Shown here: piece after piece, positions 15,218 through 23,720 of the stretch
How positions within the stretch are numbered: the stretch's first letter is position 1
Layout: every line of letters begins with the position of its first letter
NCBI RefSeq assembly: GCF_900637195.1
Contig: NZ_LR134356.1
Location: forward strand, 2,418,001-2,482,000
Direction: 5' to 3'
DNA from: Mycolicibacterium aurum
GTDB lineage: Bacteria > Actinomycetota > Actinomycetes > Mycobacteriales > Mycobacteriaceae
DNA length: 64,000 nucleotides
Made by a program: the position numbers and the translations under genes
Notes under the pieces: generated by a model
Told to the model about the DNA's origin: nothing
Seen by the model: only the letters and a program-made list of their open reading frames with translations
Databases searched by the model: none

Positions 15218-17143
15218 CTAACGCGGTGGGTCGCCGCGCCAGCTGAAGCTGTTGACGTACTTGCCCATATCGAGCGCCAGTTGAAGGCTTGCGGCCGACG
15301 GCTTGCCGGAGCCGAAGTCCGGCCCGAAGGCGCGATACGGACCCACCGCACCCGCGATCAGGGCCAGGTCGTTCTTGACGGCGACCATCACGATGATGCG
15401 TACCCGGGTGGAACTGCTCATCGCGCCCTGCGGCCAGAGGTCCACGGCCAAGCCGTATCCCGGCTGGTAGCCGACCATGGTGTTCGGGATTTCGTAGGAG
15501 GTCTTGGTGTCCGGGAACGTCTCGTTCACCAGGTCGACGGCAATCTGCTCCGCCGTTCGCCCGCCCGCGGGGCGGCTGAACAACTGCATGGTGCCGCCGT
15601 CGCCAGCCTGTAGCACCGCGGTGACCCCGTCGGCCTGCTGGGAGACCTTGTAGGCCGATCCCTCGGCTGGATAGGACACCGAGAACGCCCCGTCGGCCGA
15701 GGTGAACCGGGGATTGATCTCCACCGCCCGGTTCATCGGTGGGCTGCCGCAATCCGGCGGGCAGACGTACTTGGGCGCGGGCGTGGAGACCAGCCCGGAG
15801 AGGCCGACCAGGCCGCCGGCAAGAACGACGACAGCGATGACGAGCGCCAACGCCACCGTGCGGAACGACGTGGTCGGCGGCTTCGTCGCCGTCTCGAATG
15901 TGCCTGACTGGGTCGAGTAGCCGGGCAGCAGGCCGACGACGATCTCACCCGGGGCCGGTTCCTCGGCAAGCCGGACAGGGCGCTCGCCGCGCCGGTCCCG
16001 GCGTGACTGGCGCGAACACGCCCGCATGGCGGCGCCACACCTGGCGCAGAACGGCGCATCGGGCACCACGTGATTGCACTCGATGCACAGAATGGGCTCG
16101 GCGATGCGGACCTCGTCCTGGGCTTCGTGGAGCAGGGCCAGGTGAAGGCCGACCCGCAACGCGAACAGCGCAAACCCGGTCAACACCAGATGTAATGCCA
16201 GCTGCACTATCTGGGGGAGCCGAGCGACGTCGACCAGGCCCAGTCCGGCATAGACGGCGACCACCACGACCGCGATGAGGATGAGGATTCCCCGGACGAA
16301 GCTGCGATGGGTGTTGACCTTGGTGGGCGGTCGGGTGAACCAGAGCGCGGTGCCGATCAGTCCACCGACGGCAGCGGCGGTCAGCGGCATGGCGATTCCG
16401 CGGATGCCGGCCTCGACGAGCAGCCCGTCCATCGGACGGACGCGATTGATCATCCCGGTGGTGAACTGGGGTGCCAACCGGGTGAGCGTGGCCGCTGCGG
16501 TGAACGTCAGAGCACTCAACGCGCCGATGGCATAGCCGTCCAAGGACTCCCGCTTGCCCCGCCACGCGAGCCGGGCCACCACCGCCGGCGCCAACATGAG
16601 CAGCATGCTGCCGACCGGCACGCCGATGCCGTCGCGCAGAATCCGTCCGCCGGCGATACCCGCGCCGAGCGGCACGCCATAGGCGCGGGCCACCGCGGCT
16701 CCGGTCAGCAGCACCCAGCCGACGCCGAGGATGATGCCGAGCGTCGTGGTCAGCGCCAGGATGCTGCGCGGGATGTCATGCGAGACGCCGGATTCCCGAA
16801 GGTATAAGGCGAACAGCAGCGGAAGACCCAGAGAGGCGACCGCGATGAGCGCTGCCGGCATGCGCAGAAACGTGGCCGCGACCAGGGCCACCGCGAGCAG
16901 CCCCAAGCCCATCAGAAACACCTTGCGCGACCGCGGCGTCAGGTGCGGGAAGAGCGAACTGGTCAATGCAGGCGAGAGCAGTCGCTGCCCGGGTGCGGCG
17001 CTGAAGGCACGCGCGCGCAGCCAATGTGGGCCGTCGCCCGTGTGGTGTTCAGCCAGCGGCACACCACAGAGTCCGCAGTATTCGCCTGCGGGAACGTCGG
17101 TCTGGCACACCGGGCATTCGGTCATGCCGGTGGGAGCGCTCAT
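15218..17143 (-). CDS. Polytopic membrane protein with two zinc ribbons and an extracytoplasmic C-terminal domain
   Basis: A 641-residue protein I do not recognise by name. A zinc ribbon (CPVC-x8-CGLC) occupies about residues 10-25; then about ten hydrophobic segments; a second ribbon (CIEC-x10-CARC) lies at about residue 352. A further membrane segment (ALVIAVVVLAGGLVGLSGLV) leads to a C-terminal domain of about 190 residues (CPPDCGSPPMNR, FSVSYPAEGSAYKV, ASLQLALDMGKYVNSFSW). The start at 17143 puts the ribbon at the N-terminus; the frame is open upstream into the previous gene. It follows the sedolisin gene by 31 bp. Confidence 0.78.
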   Translation of the reverse strand: MSAPTGMTECPVCQTDVPAGEYCGLCGVPLAEHHTGDGPHWLRARAFSAAPGQRLLSPALTSSLFPHLTPRSRKVFLMGLGLLAVALVAATFLRMPAALIAVASLGLPLLFALYLRESGVSHDIPRSILALTTTLGIILGVGWVLLTGAAVARAYGVPLGAGIAGGRILRDGIGVPVGSMLLMLAPAVVARLAWRGKRESLDGYAIGALSALTFTAAATLTRLAPQFTTGMINRVRPMDGLLVEAGIRGIAMPLTAAAVGGLIGTALWFTRPPTKVNTHRSFVRGILILIAVVVVAVYAGLGLVDVARLPQIVQLALHLVLTGFALFALRVGLHLALLHEAQDEVRIAEPILCIECNHVVPDAPFCARCGAAMRACSRQSRRDRRGERPVRLAEEPAPGEIVVGLLPGYSTQSGTFETATKPPTTSFRTVALALVIAVVVLAGGLVGLSGLVSTPAPKYVCPPDCGSPPMNRAVEINPRFTSADGAFSVSYPAEGSAYKVSQQADGVTAVLQAGDGGTMQLFSRPAGGRTAEQIAVDLVNETFPDTKTSYEIPNTMVGYQPGYGLAVDLWPQGAMSSSTRVRIIVMVAVKNDLALIAGAVGPYRAFGPDFGSGKPSAASLQLALDMGKYVNSFSWRGDPPR

Positions 17144-17174
17144 CGGTACCGTCGCTTCTTCGCGCAAGCGCTCA

Positions 17175-18779
17175 TCAGGCCTGCACCTTCTGGGCGAGTT
17201 CGATATTGCGCACCAGATTGTCGATATCCGGGGTGCCGAGCCCGGTGACCAGGTCGTAACCGGGGCCGGCGTTGTCGACGGCGTTGCCGCCCAACGTGAC
17301 ATCGCGGTACGACGGGCGGGGTGCACCCTCGGCGATGCGATACAGCAGCGGGTTGATGTCGCCGATGAGAGTTCCGCCGTTCTCCAGCAGGAACTGGTTC
17401 ATCACCGCGGTCAGGCCGGCCCAGATCGGCGCCGACTGTGAGGTGCCGCCACCGACCACAACCTGATCATTGAGCACGAACTTCACCCCGGTGAACGGAT
17501 CGGCCACTGCGGCGACGTCCGGCGTCATGCGCCTGCCGTTGTGGCGGTCGGGGTCGACAGCCGCGGCGGCGGTGCGTTGCCAGGGTGGCATGTCGAAGAG
17601 TGCCGACACGCCGCCGCCGGTGCCCTGGGACAGCGGGACGTCGAACCAGGTCTGTTCGGACACCCACGTCCCGTCGGCGGCGGTGGACAGGGTGGTGCCA
17701 CCGACGCTGGTCATTTCGGGCAGCGACGCGATCGAGTCGAGGCCGATGTCCTGTTCGCTCGGGGGCGAGGACCAGTCCTGTCCGCCCCGGCACTCCATCC
17801 CGGCCAGGTCGCCGCTGGCGTTGTAGGCGGTGGTGCCGCGGGACTGCGCGGCGCGCAGCGCGGACCGGACCGGAGCCAGATCGGCGGCAGTGATGAGTTT
17901 GTCGCAGCCCCAGCCGATCGAGAAGCTCCACACCGCGCCGGGGAACCGGCGGTCGGTGTCTTCGAGCATCTCGCCGATCTTGCGGTATCCGCCGCCACCT
18001 TCCACAGTCGGGCGGGCGTTCACCACCACCTTGCGCGCGTCGGGGGCAATGGCATGTGCCACTTGAAGATCCATCGACAGCTCGCCGCGCGGTTCGCCGG
18101 GTGATCCGCCGACGACCTCGGGGGTGAACTGCGGCAGGCCGAACATGCCGGCGAACGCGTCCAGGTCGGACTGTCGAAAGCCGTCGAAAGCAAAGATGAC
18201 GATGGTGGCGCCTCGGCCGGTGAATCCGGCCCTGGCCAGATCGTCGGCGTTGTAGGTGCGCAGCAGCGCGTCGGGGGCCAAGCCGCGGTCGGGAACGTCG
18301 AGGGGTATGTGGTCGGGCATCGACATGTGATGCGGGATGTAGCTGAGGATCCGGCCCATCTCGGCCACCTCGGCCCGCAGGTGCTCGGGGACCGTGGGCT
18401 GATGCGGTGAGGCGTAGAAGAGCTGACCCATCCGTCCCCGGTAGTCACGCACAGACACGTCGAACGCCTGCCCGACGGCGTCCGGGGATCCCTCCACGAT
18501 CACCCAGTCGTCACCCGGTCGCCACCGGACCGACAGCGACTGGTCCTGGGCCCAATCCATCAATGCTGTGGGCCGTGACTGGCCGGTGAGACTGGCGGTG
18601 ACCTCGATCTTCTGCTCTTGCGCCGGGCCGAGGTCGGTGGACGCATCCAGCAGGGAGGCGTAAGGGCCGTCGATGACCCTGTCGTCGGGACGGTGCTCGT
18701 GGACGGACAGACCAATGCCCACGAGCACCGCGCCGACAAGAAGCAAGACGGCGAGCGAGCGACCAGTCACCGTTGTCAT
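17175..18779 (-). CDS. Membrane-anchored or secreted sedolisin (S53 peptidase)
   Basis: A 534-residue serine-carboxyl protease. An N-terminal hydrophobic segment (SLAVLLLVGAVLVGIGLSV) is a signal peptide or anchor; a pro-kumamolisin-type propeptide spans roughly residues 40-180. Catalytic residues are visible: E233 and D237 in GELSMDLQVAHAIAPDA, and S447 in GGGTSQSAPIWAGL. The C-terminal calcium-site text GYDLVTGLGTPD is typical. Sedolisins work at acid pH outside the cytoplasm. It is the middle gene of a three-gene minus-strand unit with a small lipoprotein upstream and the zinc-ribbon membrane protein downstream. Confidence 0.92.
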   Translation of the reverse strand: MTTVTGRSLAVLLLVGAVLVGIGLSVHEHRPDDRVIDGPYASLLDASTDLGPAQEQKIEVTASLTGQSRPTALMDWAQDQSLSVRWRPGDDWVIVEGSPDAVGQAFDVSVRDYRGRMGQLFYASPHQPTVPEHLRAEVAEMGRILSYIPHHMSMPDHIPLDVPDRGLAPDALLRTYNADDLARAGFTGRGATIVIFAFDGFRQSDLDAFAGMFGLPQFTPEVVGGSPGEPRGELSMDLQVAHAIAPDARKVVVNARPTVEGGGGYRKIGEMLEDTDRRFPGAVWSFSIGWGCDKLITAADLAPVRSALRAAQSRGTTAYNASGDLAGMECRGGQDWSSPPSEQDIGLDSIASLPEMTSVGGTTLSTAADGTWVSEQTWFDVPLSQGTGGGVSALFDMPPWQRTAAAAVDPDRHNGRRMTPDVAAVADPFTGVKFVLNDQVVVGGGTSQSAPIWAGLTAVMNQFLLENGGTLIGDINPLLYRIAEGAPRPSYRDVTLGGNAVDNAGPGYDLVTGLGTPDIDNLVRNIELAQKVQA

Positions 18780-18831
18780 TGCTCCCAGACGAACTCAGGG
18801 CGTGGCCGGAGGCATTCCGGCCACGCCGCGT

Positions 18832-19101
18832 TTACTGACCGTATCTGTCGCGGTCTCCATCGACCGTCGGCTGAGGTGCCACGACCGGCGGAGTGAAGAT
18901 GCCCGGACCGTCAGGGTTGGGGGCCTTCTCGGTGGGGCTCAGCGGCGGCGGCGTGGTCGTGGTCGTGGTCGTCGTGGTGGTGGTGGACTCTTCGGGGGTG
19001 CCGCTGTCGGTGCTGCACGCCGCGGTGAAGCCGATCATCGTGATGACGGCACCACCGCCAACCACTGCCGCGATGCGACGACGAAGACGAGCTGATGCCA
19101 T
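18832..19101 (-). CDS. Small lipoprotein with a poly-threonine stretch
   Basis: An 89-residue protein: basic start (MASARLRRRIAAVV), hydrophobic core and lipobox FTAAC, then a run of 11 threonines followed by PPP and a Pro-rich tail. The ATG at 19101 has a strong AAAGGACC sequence ahead of it. The Thr run is coded by ACC/ACG triplets that could slip and vary in length, and may be O-mannosylated as in other mycobacterial lipoproteins (inference). It precedes the sedolisin gene by 52 bp on the same strand. Confidence 0.8.
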   Translation of the reverse strand: MASARLRRRIAAVVGGGAVITMIGFTAACSTDSGTPEESTTTTTTTTTTTPPPLSPTEKAPNPDGPGIFTPPVVAPQPTVDGDRDRYGQ

Positions 19102-19363
19102 GTTTCGGTCCTTTTCTGGTTCTGTGCTGGTTCTCCGGGCTGCGTCTTTCGCGCATAACCGTTCAAGGATCGTATTCCAATAGACGGATTTGTGGTCCGT
19201 GGAGCGAAACTTGCGGTGGCCGACCCGACGCAATCCTTGCGGTCGACTGTGAGCCAAAACCGACCGGACCGGCGAGATATTCCATGGGGTGTACCGGGGG
19301 AAGGTTTGCTACCCGGTCAGCAGGGCCGTGGTGGTGCCACGCCGCCGCGGTGAGGGTCGACCG

Positions 19364-20967
19364 TCAGGTCCCGAGCCCGATGAGCGAGATCATCAGCGGT
19401 AGCCCGATGATGATGAGAATTGCGCCGATGATGTCGAACGAGATGCCGGTGCGAATCATCGTGGTGATCCGTACCGCCCCGGATCCGTAGACGATGGCGT
19501 TCTGCGGAGTCGATACCGGCAGCATGAAGCCGAAGGACGCCGCGAACGTCGCCGCCAGCGCGGGCACAAACGGGTTCACACCCGCGGCGATGGCGACGGG
19601 GATGATGATCGGGACCACGACTGCCGCCGATGCAGTGTTGCTGGTGGTCTCGGACACCACGATTGCCAGGATCACGGCGAAGATGGTGATCGGGACGATG
19701 CTGGACAGGCCGAGCGCGCCGTCGACCGAGGTGCCGATGGTCTCGGCCAGGCCGGTGGAGGCCAGCAGTGCGCCGAAGATGATGCCGCTGCCGAAGAGCA
19801 CGATCGTGCCCCAGTCGATCTCGGTTGCGTCCTTCCAGCGGAGGGTGAATTCCCGCTGAGCCCAATCGGTGGGGAGCAGGTAGAGCAGCGCGGCGCCGAA
19901 CACCGCGACCATGCCTTCGTCGAGCCGGTCGCTGATCCATGTGTAGACGTCGGAGTCGTTGCCCGCCACCAGCGCCACGATGCCGGGCAGGACCCACAGG
20001 AACACGGTGACGCTGAAGGCGATCAGCGTGTTCTTCTCGGCCCGAGACAGATTGCCCATCTCCGCCCGCTGCTCGGCCACATAGTCGGCAACGCCGTCGA
20101 TGCGTTGAATCTCGGGTTTGTTGAGTCGTATCACGATGAATGCCAGCGCCACGAACATCAACAGACAGATCGGTGCAGCCATGGCGATCCACTGCGCAAA
20201 CGAAATCCGTTCTCCGGTGGCCTCTTCGATGAGACGCGGCCGATCAGGTTCGGGGGACTGCCGACCGGCGTCAGCAGACCGCCGACGCTGGCGCCGTAGG
20301 CCAGCATCAGCATGATCGCTGCACCCACCCGAACACGCAGGGGATCGAAATCCTCGGCGACCATGCCGCGGTCCTGCATGAGTTTGGCGATCACGCCGAG
20401 GATGCCGAGGGCGGTGGGCAGCAACATCGCCACCGTGGCGGTGTTCGAGACGAACGCCGACAGCAGCGCCGTGATGGCGCCGAACGCGACGATCACGCCG
20501 GTGGTGGATTGGCCGACCCGCGGCAGCGCCAGGATGCGGAAGGCGAAGCGTTTGGCCAGACCGTGTTTGAGCATTGCCTGGGCGAGGATGAACGCGCCGA
20601 TGAACGTGAAGATGGTCGATGATCCGAAGGCGCCCAGGACGTCATCGGCAGGTGCCACGCCGAGAAAGACGATCACAGCCACGCCGAGTAAGCCCCCGAT
20701 CGGGATGGGGACGGCCTCGGAGATCCACAGGATGATGACGCCGAGCAGGACCCCGGCCAAGGTCTGCTGTTGGGGCTCCATGCCCAGCGGCAAGACGAGA
20801 AAGGCGATGGTGACCACCGGTGCCAGGAAGAGGCCGACGGTGCGACGGCCCTTCTCGAAGCGTTCCTCAGACGGGGACAGCTGTTGCTCACCGAGACTGC
20901 GGTAGGTGGCGCTGCCGAGCAGCGCCTTGTCGACGTCTGTGCGCCGACTTCTGGGTTCGGTTGTCAT
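19364..20967 (-). pseudogene. DASS/SLC13-family anion transporter, frameshifted
   Basis: Two overlapping frames together encode a full DASS (sodium- or proton-coupled dicarboxylate/tartrate) transporter of about 534 residues. The N-terminal half runs from the ATG at 20967, ahead of which is an AGGAGCC sequence, to TPVGSPPNLIGR; the C-terminal half resumes as LIEEATGERISFAQW in the -1-shifted frame and runs to 19364. The family's two SNTATVAML/SETTSNTAS-type Na-binding motifs are both present, one per half. Restoring one base near 20235 (reading RGLIEEATGE) rejoins the frames. Either the gene is recently inactivated or this is a sequencing error. It follows the tartrate-type dehydrogenase by 69 bp. 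Confidence 0.85.
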
Positions 20968-21036
20968 GGCTCCTCCGTCGTGAGAATTGTTGTCAAATAC
21001 CGCTTCTGGTAGGGAAATTCACTCTGTGTCCGGGGG

Positions 21037-22131
21037 TCACGCGTCGAGCAGGGCTTGCGTCAGTTGGGCGATGATCGCGTCGGTGACGTCGTCGGTCGAT
21101 GCGCTGCCCCCGAGGTCGCGGGGGAGCACCCCACCGGCGGTGGTCGCCTCGATCGCGGCATCGAGGCGACGGGCCTCCTCGGCAAGTCCGAGATGGTCGA
21201 GCATCAGCGCCGCGCTGGCGATGGCGCCGATCGGGTTGCAGACGCCCTCGCCGGCGATGTCGGGAGCCGAACCGTGCACCGGCTCGAACATGCTCGGAAA
21301 GCGCCGCTCCGGGTTCAGGTTGGCGCTGGAGGCAAGACCGAGACTGCCGGCCAGCGCCGACCCGAGATCGGACAGGATGTCGGCGTTCAGGTTCGAGGCC
21401 ACCACCACCGAGAGCTGCTCGGGGTGCAGGACGAACTTCGCGCTCATCGCGTCGACGAGCACGCTTTCGGTCTCGATGTCCGGGTAGTCCGCGGCGACTC
21501 GGGTGAACACCTCATCCCAGAGCACCATGCCGAACTGCTGGGCGTTGGACTTGGTCACGCTGGAGACCTTCTTCACCGTGCGGGTGCGCGCAAGGTCGAA
21601 GGCGAACCGCATGATGCGTTCGCAGCCCTTCTCGGTGAACAATGACGTCTGAAGAGCCACCTCGTTGCCCGGCCCGCGGCTGCCGAGGTTGCGCCCACCC
21701 AAGCCGGCATACTCGCCTTCGCTGTTCTCCCGCACCACAATCCAATTGAGTTCGGTGTCGTCGGCTTTGCGGAGCGGGGAGGTGACGCCGGGCAGGAAGT
21801 TGACGGGCCGGATGTTGGCCCACTGGTCGAAGCCCTGCGTGATCGCCAGCCGCAGGCCCCACAGGCTGATGTGATCGGGAACGTTCTTCCACCCCACCGC
21901 CCCGAAGTAGATCGCGTCGAAGGACCGCAGCGTGTCGAGCCCGTCGGCGGGCATCATCCGGCCCGTCTCCCGGTAGTACTCGCACCCCCACGGAAACTCG
22001 GTCCACTCGAAGACGAAGCGACCGTCCGACTGCTCGGCAAGACGGTCGAGTACCCGGCGGCCTGCGGCCACGACTTCTTTGCCGACGCCATCGGCAGGTA
22101 TGGCGGCGATCGTGAACGCCCGAGCGGTCAT
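21037..22131 (-). CDS. Tartrate dehydrogenase/D-malate-type beta-decarboxylating dehydrogenase
   Basis: A 364-residue member of the isocitrate/isopropylmalate dehydrogenase family. The N-terminal IAAIPADGVGKEVV and the segment WGCEYYRETGRMMPADGL are characteristic of the TtuC/tartrate-D-malate branch; VRENSEGEYAGLG, KSNAQQFGMVLWDEVF and VASNLNADILSDLGSALAG line the active site and FEPVHGSAPDIAG binds the coenzyme. Start at 22131 has GAGGGGG upstream. The product oxidises and may decarboxylate tartrate or D-malate. With the adjacent DASS transporter and divergent LysR regulator it forms a hydroxy-diacid utilisation module. Confidence 0.88.
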   Translation of the reverse strand: MTARAFTIAAIPADGVGKEVVAAGRRVLDRLAEQSDGRFVFEWTEFPWGCEYYRETGRMMPADGLDTLRSFDAIYFGAVGWKNVPDHISLWGLRLAITQGFDQWANIRPVNFLPGVTSPLRKADDTELNWIVVRENSEGEYAGLGGRNLGSRGPGNEVALQTSLFTEKGCERIMRFAFDLARTRTVKKVSSVTKSNAQQFGMVLWDEVFTRVAADYPDIETESVLVDAMSAKFVLHPEQLSVVVASNLNADILSDLGSALAGSLGLASSANLNPERRFPSMFEPVHGSAPDIAGEGVCNPIGAIASAALMLDHLGLAEEARRLDAAIEATTAGGVLPRDLGGSASTDDVTDAIIAQLTQALLDA

Positions 22132-22220
22132 GGGGGCTCCCCCTCCATCGGTGTAGTGCACGTCACACCACGGGTTATTGCCATTGCAGACCACGTCGAC
22201 ACCCCGGTCCAAGACCTAAT

Positions 22221-22253
22221 TGCGATCGGACGCATAGCCTGTACCTATCGATA
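22221..22253. promoter_or_regulatory. Candidate LysR-type binding region
   Basis: In the 156-bp divergent gap, TGCG-N6-CGCA (22221-22234) and the palindrome TATCGATA (22246-22253) are the only symmetric elements noted. Their place just upstream of the LysR gene fits a shared operator; not a perfect T-N11-A box. Confidence 0.3.
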
Positions 22254-22287
22254 CTGGTCAGCGCGAGCTGTCAGGAAGGGGAGTGTT

Positions 22288-23211
22288 GTGGAGGTGCGGC
22301 AGCTCCGGTTCTTTCTCGCGGTGGTCGATCACGGCGGCTTCAGTAAGGCGGCCGAGGAGTTGATGATCGCTCAACCGTCCCTGTCGCAGGCGATCGCAGG
22401 CTTCGAGCGCGAGCTCGGTATGCCGCTGTTCCATCGAGTCACCCGCGGCGTGGTGCTCAGCGACGCGGGGCGAGCGCTGGTCGGTCCGGCACGTGTGGTG
22501 CTGCGCGACATCGCCGAGGCCACCGAGGCAATGCACGAACTCAAGCATCTGCGCGGCGGTCGAATCGACCTCATCACGATGCCTTCTCCAGGTATGGAAC
22601 CGCTGACCACGATCCTGACCACCTTTGCCCGCAGTCACCCGAGCGTGACGATCAACTCCGAGGCAGGTTTCACCCCCGAGGAAGTGATCCGCACCGTGCG
22701 CTCGGGTGCCTGCGAGATCGGGATCCTGGGCGCGGCCGAACCGATCCGCGCCGCGGATCTGGCCGTCGTACCGTTGGAAAGCCAAGCACTGGTGCTGATT
22801 TCCGGACCCGATGACGACTCCGACGGCAACGGGTCTTTTTCTGCCACGGTGACGCGGCATGAGCTGAGCGGCTGCCGGTTGATCGTCTCCCAGCGCGGCT
22901 CGCTGATGCGCGCACTGGTCGACGATGTGCTGGCCGAGGGCGTTGCGGTGACGATCGCCGCAGAGGTGGCCCACCGCACCTCCATTTTGCCGATGGTGCT
23001 CAACGGATTCGGCCGCGCGGTGATGCCGTCGTCGTGGACCGGGACCGCCCGCCGTTCCGGGGCCCGGGTACAGCGCATAGTCCCGGAGTCTTATCTGCAT
23101 GTGTCCGCGGTGAGCAGACGAAGCCACCTGACGCCGGCGGCCGCAGCCTTGATGGACGTCGCGAGGGCATACGGCAGAGAGGCCGCAGGGACACCCGCGG
23201 CCGAGAGCTGA
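22288..23211 (+). CDS. LysR family transcriptional regulator
   Basis: A 307-residue LysR protein. The winged HTH is at the very N-terminus (RQLRFFLAVVDHGGFSKAAEELMIAQPSLSQAI, then LGMPLFHRVTRGVVLSDAG), followed by the periplasmic-binding-like effector domain. I chose GTG 22288 because an AGGAAGGGGAG sequence precedes it and the HTH would otherwise be far from the N-terminus. Divergent from the tartrate-type dehydrogenase, which it probably controls with a hydroxy acid as effector. Confidence 0.92.
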   Translation: MEVRQLRFFLAVVDHGGFSKAAEELMIAQPSLSQAIAGFERELGMPLFHRVTRGVVLSDAGRALVGPARVVLRDIAEATEAMHELKHLRGGRIDLITMPSPGMEPLTTILTTFARSHPSVTINSEAGFTPEEVIRTVRSGACEIGILGAAEPIRAADLAVVPLESQALVLISGPDDDSDGNGSFSATVTRHELSGCRLIVSQRGSLMRALVDDVLAEGVAVTIAAEVAHRTSILPMVLNGFGRAVMPSSWTGTARRSGARVQRIVPESYLHVSAVSRRSHLTPAAAALMDVARAYGREAAGTPAAES

Positions 23212-23239
23212 CCTGTCGAACGTTTTTCGCCCAGACGCA

Positions 23240-23288
23240 TTTCAGGCCGACGACAACGGGCGTAGAGCCCGTGATCGTCGGCCTGAAA
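23240..23288. terminator. Bidirectional terminator-like hairpin
   Basis: A perfect 14-bp stem TTTCAGGCCGACGA (23240-23253) pairs with its complement at 23275-23288; inside it ACGGGC/GCCCGT forms a second stem. It lies between the convergent LysR and DUF6131 genes and ends in AAA/TTT on both sides. Confidence 0.75.
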
Positions 23289-23348
23289 GTGCAGTTCAGC
23301 GCATCAAGTACTACTCAGCCGGCTGCGGCGTCGCCGCAGCCGGCGCGC

Positions 23349-23504
23349 CTAGAACCAGACTTTTCGACCCCCGACCGGGCGGCCGACCGCGCCGAGCACC
23401 CACAGGATGATGCCGATCACCACGAGAATCCCGCCGATCGTGTACAGAAGCGAGAGACCGGTGAAATAGCCGATCACCAGGAGAATGATGCCGAGGACAA
23501 TCAT
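23349..23504 (-). CDS. Small DUF6131-type membrane protein
   Basis: A 51-residue protein with two hydrophobic segments (MIVLGIILLVIGYFTGLSLL and TIGGILVVIGIILWVLGAV) and the conserved tail GRPVGGRKVWF, the pattern of the small actinobacterial DUF6131 proteins. The open frame extends upstream, but the Met at 23504 gives the usual family start. Function unknown. A SigF-type promoter stands 133 bp upstream, and the gene is divergent from a SigF-like sigma factor, so it is likely a stress-induced membrane peptide. Confidence 0.78.
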   Translation of the reverse strand: MIVLGIILLVIGYFTGLSLLYTIGGILVVIGIILWVLGAVGRPVGGRKVWF

Positions 23505-23636
23505 TGCGAATCCAATCCAGGCGTAGGAACCAACAAGCGAACAGTGCGGGCAACGAATTGCCGCATCCGTCGATTTCAAACCCTTTTCTGAGATATCAGC
23601 GTCGCGCACAGCGGGAGCTGAGCGTCCATGTTTCGC

Positions 23637-23663
23637 GTACCCGTTGCCGGGGTACATGTAACC
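23637..23663 (-). promoter_or_regulatory. SigF-type promoter for the DUF6131 gene
   Basis: Read on the minus strand: GGTT, 17-bp spacer, GGGTAC. This matches the mycobacterial SigF pattern (GGTT/GTTT-N15-17-GGGTAY). It lies next to the SigF-like gene. Confidence 0.6.
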
Positions 23664-23720
23664 ACCGGTTCAGGCTCGAGCCGCCTAGTCCATTGCGACG
23701 CGGTAAGGGTGTTGATACTC

